DNA of 64,000 nt from Litomosoides sigmodontis (Eukaryota; Nematoda; Chromadorea; Rhabditida; Onchocercidae), in contig OY718808.1 in assembly GCA_963070105.1 (NCBI GenBank), positions 10,241,398-10,305,397 of the forward strand, in the 5' to 3' direction. The translations under genes were made by a program, and so were the position numbers. Below, one piece after another: positions 49,087 to 64,000 of the stretch; position 1 is the first letter of the stretch; every line of letters begins with the position of its first letter. The notes below the pieces were generated by a model, which made no database searches, was not told where the DNA came from, and was given only the letters and a program-made list of their open reading frames with translations.

Positions 49087-51071
49087 GTTTTCCGCAAACC
49101 ACCGACCGCACAGGTTGCTTCTTGTTAAGACAAATGGAGTTTTTTCGTGTCATCGTTGTTTTTCATCAGTTTAAATATGCAGATTAGTTTCCTATCGAGC
49201 AATGAATTTACCGCTTGATGATAAAGAAGTGAGGAGAAGTGCAGTGCGGAGGTGCTGCTGCAATTGCAATGCCTTTGAAGTTCCCGATGCAGAACGCAGG
49301 AGTTGTGGACGGTTCAAATCAATCACCTGTTTCAAGCTCCTGCGCCTTCTGTGCAGCAAGAGGCAGAAATTGTGCAGCAAGAGGCGGGAAATTCAACTGT
49401 GAACACATACAAACACTTTGCATTCAGAAATTCAAAGCAGTTTCGCCTTACATTTCAGTAAAATTCGGTGCTTTGACAGTGATGAAATGTCTTCATTCGA
49501 ATAGCCCCCATCCTACTCGTCCCCCACTCATCTGTGGCTCATTGGATGACGGCGATTATGATAATGATTAGTTCTACTTGCAATTGATGAGTTGGAAAGT
49601 GCCGCTTATTGAAATGGATTGAATCTGCGCCGTCCTTGCCACCAGCGTCACTTCATCGGCATCTGTCGTTTGCTCCCCTCTCGTTCCTTCCGCTTCTTCG
49701 GATATTAAGAAGCTATTCACAGGGAGGAAATAGTAAATAATAGATTATCAAAATCGCTTGCATTATGTATTTACAAATTGAATTGAGGCCAGCAAGTGAT
49801 TGTTCGAAGGCCTCAATCTGCACATCTAGCCATATGACCATGCTTGCGATGGCCTAGGAAGAAGCCTTTCCTTGACATCACTGGCCCATCCACTGCGCAT
49901 TACTATTATGCTTATTCGATTGAGCTATGCAAATTAGTCCCAGCAAGTCGGAGATGTCTCCTCCACCACCATAACCAATAGTCCAGTATCGTCCTGAAAA
50001 ACTGAATAAATGAATGGGAATTACATGAGCCGTTCAGTGAGCTAAGAAAAGCACATATGAGAGATGAAATGGTTACACCTACTTACGTGCACATCGTTCT
50101 CTTAATTCTCCTTAACAGAGTAATTTGTTTGAAAGGTTTTTCCGAAAGGTTACTACAACAAGCCAAAACATTTTCCTATTTGAAGTGATTTTTCAGCCTA
50201 CACTCCTAACATTGGTGTTTACCAAAAGCACACGTAAGTGAACCTTTGTCGTGTAGCTTTTTCCACTTCACGTACTCTTGTAGTTAGAAACATTTTCCCC
50301 CGATTGTTATACCATGGAATAAACGTTAGTGGATGCTTATAAGTTTGCGCATGTGTATTTTTCTTTTTCGTTTTGTATAATGAAATTCCCAAGAGGCCCC
50401 TCTAGAATTTTTGATGAGCCTTCGTGAGGGCCTATCTAGACGTAAGCCTTTGTCTCCGTTACTCATCTATCCTAGCTTATAAAAGAGTTGTTGATGAGCC
50501 AGCGCCAATGTGGCACAGAAATCAATCTGTATATATGCTTGTATTGTTTGGCTCACTGAGCTACTTAACCATTGGCATCACAAGTGGGAGAGTGAAGAGA
50601 TTTGCGGTGTACGGATACGGTATGAGGATGTAAGTAAGTAAATATTATTCAGCAGCATCAGTTTCATTGTGTTTGCACGTCTGTCTGCCTTCTCTGCTTC
50701 CTTTCGGGAAATGGTCAACTTTGAGCTTGGGGAACTGAGTTGGCTTATATGGATAGCTATTTGTGTGTACATGGAGTTATGCAGTAGCTTACGCACGACT
50801 TAGTCAACAAATGCCTCGATAAAACGAAACAGTCCACACTCAGCTCACATTCACGTTAATCCACCCTCCCCCCTTTGCAGCCTAACTCTACCATTTTCGA
50901 TCTTGCCCGTAGAGAAACTGCGGCCTACGCTAAAGTTACGTGACACGTCTCATTGCTCCCGTCTCATTCCGCACTATTTCAAGTAAGTGTCAGCTGTTTC
51001 GGTTAGTAGCAGCAGTAGACAGATCAATTGATAGCAAAACAATTCAGTACAGGAAAAAAATACCTATTATT
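49087..51071. other. Intergenic region with no assigned gene
   Basis: A good acceptor (AAATATGCAG) at about 49,182 on the plus strand precedes an open stretch to 49,571, but its composition (repeated CAGCAAGAGGC words at 49,358-49,388) does not look like a protein. Nothing else could be supported. Confidence 0.45.
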
Positions 51072-52648
51072 ATGATCAGATTGTACAGTGACTATAAAGG
51101 TAGAAGTGAGTGATACGTGCAAGCAGCAGTAGAAAATGAGTGGCGACATAAATAGTATGAAATGAAGGGACCCGCAGAGAGAGGATAACTTGCGCTATAT
51201 CGGCTTCATTTTGTGTAGAGAAGTTTTAGCAAGAGATTCAACTTGCAGGTGTGTAAAACCTTTTTCTATCCTTTCCCACATCAGAATAGAATTCCCATCG
51301 AACAGTAAAGCGTAAACGCATACGAGCATTGTAAACCTCGAGGACACCCACCGTGAAACTCTTACCTGATCTCCAGAAGAGAATAGCTCTTGGGATACGG
51401 AACAGTGAGTGAACTTGAACTTGAGGTTGTCCATGTTTTCGTAGTGAACACGTCACTCATTTACAGAATGATAGTGAGAGGAAAGGAACGACGACTAAGA
51501 GGGAAGCGAACGGAGGAAAGAGCTTTCTTTACAGCTTTTCAAGAATAGCTGAATTAGCTGCGATAATGAAACACTAGTGAGAATGAGCTGTGGGGAAATA
51601 TCTAGCGACGATCACCTAGCAGGTAACTGTCACCATTGATGCCCATTCTACTGTACGGTGGCGGTACATTCCATTCGACTAGGGAAAGGTGCCCGAGCAT
51701 GGATGTTTTTCTTTGCTCCTCTCTTTCCTCTTCTCACTTGCAAACTCTGCCATTAACACTTCCCATTTATCGAATTGAACTTTTTCTGTTTTCGTAAGAA
51801 AAAGCTAAGCGTGGTTAATCGGTTGCGGACAGTAGCTTAACTACTCTATCACATACGGTCTAGAAAAAAGAAAGAGAGCGCTTACACTGACTAAAGGGAC
51901 ATTTTTAGATTTTTATCCTCTCTACAGGTCACCTACAGGCATCTTTTACCCAAAATTGCAATTTAATTAATTAACTTGTCCCTGTAAATTATATGCTGTT
52001 ATAATAGTCACAGTTGCAATAAGCAAGCACAAATGGACTTCATCCATCGTTATCCATAACCAAATAATGAGCGGAGATTAACTTCTCCTCCCAACAAAAC
52101 GATCATATTACCGCAAAGACGGATTTCACTAGGGGTGATTACTTGACTTCCGGTGTGGGAGTACACAGCTTTCTCTGCTTGTACTTATATCCGGTGGTTT
52201 CAAATTTCCTTTGCGTAACAAGTTATAATTACCAGGCTTGTGAGCCAATCAAGGACAGCTAATTGCTTGATACTGAAAGCTGCTGTCTACCTTTTCTGCA
52301 AAAGCACTTTTGAATGAGCTTCAAACTGTAGCTGCTCCTTTTCAGTACACCTAACGCACCATCCTGGTTGGCTAGTTGTTCTAGAAGAGAAGGATCAGTT
52401 AACAATGTTGACAGTGACGATGACAGACATCTGTCTGTTTGATCTTCAGCTTACAGCTATTGTCAATCTGATCTTTAGGTGCGCGTGTGTTGACATGTGT
52501 GCTCTAAACTTATTTTACGCTTCCTGCTCACATTTTGCTCTTGACGGTTGGCTACTGGAGTACAAGAGTGACTGCCGCTTATCTTCCTCGTCCAACTGCA
52601 CTTTTGCGCATCTCCGACGGCGATGCGTAGTTGTAGTAGCGGTCCCGA

Positions 52649-52650
<2 letters not shown>

Positions 52651-52683
<33 letters not shown>
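52651..52683. repeat. (CTG)11 microsatellite
   Basis: Eleven CTG units lie in duplication unit 1, with the same array in unit 2 at 57,090-57,122. Translations give poly-Leu or poly-Ala/Ser and are not taken as genes. Confidence 0.95.
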
Positions 52684-52684
<1 letters not shown>

Positions 52685-53283
52685 ATTCATTGCTACCGGA
52701 AGTAGCGATCAAGAGAGGCGAGCAATGCTAAACTAGCAGTCCTTTTTCTTTTAAATCTTCCCATAGCTCGTGTTTCCGCTTGCCACTGACTGACGGCATC
52801 ATTATTTGGGATGTGCGCCAGTAGTGCCCGACACTACTCGTCAAGAAGTGACCAGTGCTGACGCGTTGTCATTGGTCAACCACTACTACTATAAGGCGAC
52901 ATAATAAGCTTAGGAGGAAGTGTTTATGTAGCAATTACATGAATATTAGCCGAGCATTGGCAGAGGAGATATAGACTCCCTCCCTGCCTTCACAAACACT
53001 TCCTTCTTAGGCGTTGTCTTATTCCGCTAGGGGATGGATTAGCGCACTGTTACAGTTAGTTGGATGGATGATAAGAGTGATGGTAGCAGAAGAAGGGCAA
53101 TTCGCCGGAAGTGGTCTCTGCATTCCTTCCTTCCTTCTTCACCCTCCTGCTTCTTAACGCGAAAGTCGACGAACGCCTTTCAGCGAATTCCCTCAACTTA
53201 AAAACGGCTACTACTGTCCATCAATCTGCTCAATTCTTCATCACTTACAAGTGGTGCTTCATTGTCGAAACGACGAAGGTATC

Positions 53284-53363
53284 AGGAGGAGGAGGAGGAG
53301 GAGGAGGAGGAAGAGGAGGAGGAGGAGGAGGAGGAGGAGGAGGAGGAAGAGGAGGAGGAGGAG
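53284..53363. repeat. (AGG)n array with AGA interruptions
   Basis: About 80 bp of AGG units are interrupted twice by AGA at the same spacing in both duplication units (second copy 57,723-57,802). It is strongly purine-biased, so it could form triplex or G-rich structures. Confidence 0.93.
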
Positions 53364-53697
53364 AACGAAAGAGATACTGCGAAAATTGCATAATTGTTGG
53401 ATTGTAGGTTGCTGTAATAATTACTGCATGAATTTGCTTTTCCCTCTCTTAATTGTTCTCAAATATTTGCTTACATAACCATAATGGGAAGATGTTGTTG
53501 CTAGTGGAAGATTATCATATTAAATATACGGTGAGGTCATTCGATTGCAATTAGCAACCAAGTGCCACACTTGAGCTGCTGGAAAATTCTTCGAAATTTA
53601 TGGAACGCTTTTCAGCAAATTTCAGTCGGCACCAGCAAAAGCCCAGTGCCTTGTAACAGTCCATTTATAACACATTCCTTTTTGCCCAGTTGAGGAT

Positions 53698-64000
<10,303 letters not shown>

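Noticed and set aside
51195..51456. Minus ORFs repeated at 55,634-55,895
   Set aside because: They repeat only because the DNA is duplicated. The frames overlap each other and show no motif, so the repetition is not evidence of coding.
52405..52731. Poly-Leu containing plus ORF that might be a signal-anchor protein
   Set aside because: The hydrophobic run is the CTG microsatellite, and the flanks are not protein-like.

Overview
This window is eukaryotic nuclear DNA and most likely comes from a nematode. Coding genes are split by many introns, mostly short, with GT..AG ends and the TTTCAG-type acceptors usual in nematodes. The recognisable proteins are ordinary animal housekeeping families plus a SWEET sugar transporter, a family that is expanded in nematodes. 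Base composition is AT-rich, with long gene-poor stretches full of microsatellites. There are no bacterial operons, CRISPR arrays, rRNA or tRNA genes that I can see. The exact clade cannot be fixed from the sequence.

Layout. 1-4.1 kb: a possible 3' end of a membrane-protein gene on the minus strand (131-574), a 50-bp tandem duplication and a 223-bp GTT array. 4.16-6.18 kb: a complete six-exon SWEET gene (minus). 6.2-22.9 kb: a gene-poor region with two diverged copies of one segment (7.9-8.8 kb and 15.1-15.7 kb); the second copy carries an intact two-exon ORF for a small membrane protein. 22.9-24.8 kb: three candidate small genes: a secreted Cys-rich peptide, a 41-residue secreted peptide, and the 3' end of an F-box/LRR-like gene.

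28.9-46.7 kb is a compact gene island of six complete genes: CWC15 (-), FAM50A (+), ATP synthase subunit b (-), GDPGP1 (+), a TMEM186-like protein (-) and a class I phosphatidylinositol transfer protein (+). I reconstructed every exon junction by hand and reading frames are kept throughout. Strands alternate strictly, giving three successive head-to-head pairs separated by convergent tails. Two products act in pre-mRNA splicing, two are mitochondrial or probably mitochondrial, one repairs sugar-nucleotide pools and one carries phospholipid.

46.7-64 kb is gene-poor. It holds one candidate membrane-protein ORF and then a striking structure: a 2,632-bp block at 51,072-53,703 repeated without visible difference 4,439 bp downstream. 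Each copy is followed by a giant AAT array (about 1.8 kb and 2.6 kb). Either this is a very recent tandem duplication or an assembly effect at the arrays. Most long 'ORFs' there are translations of the repeats and are not genes.
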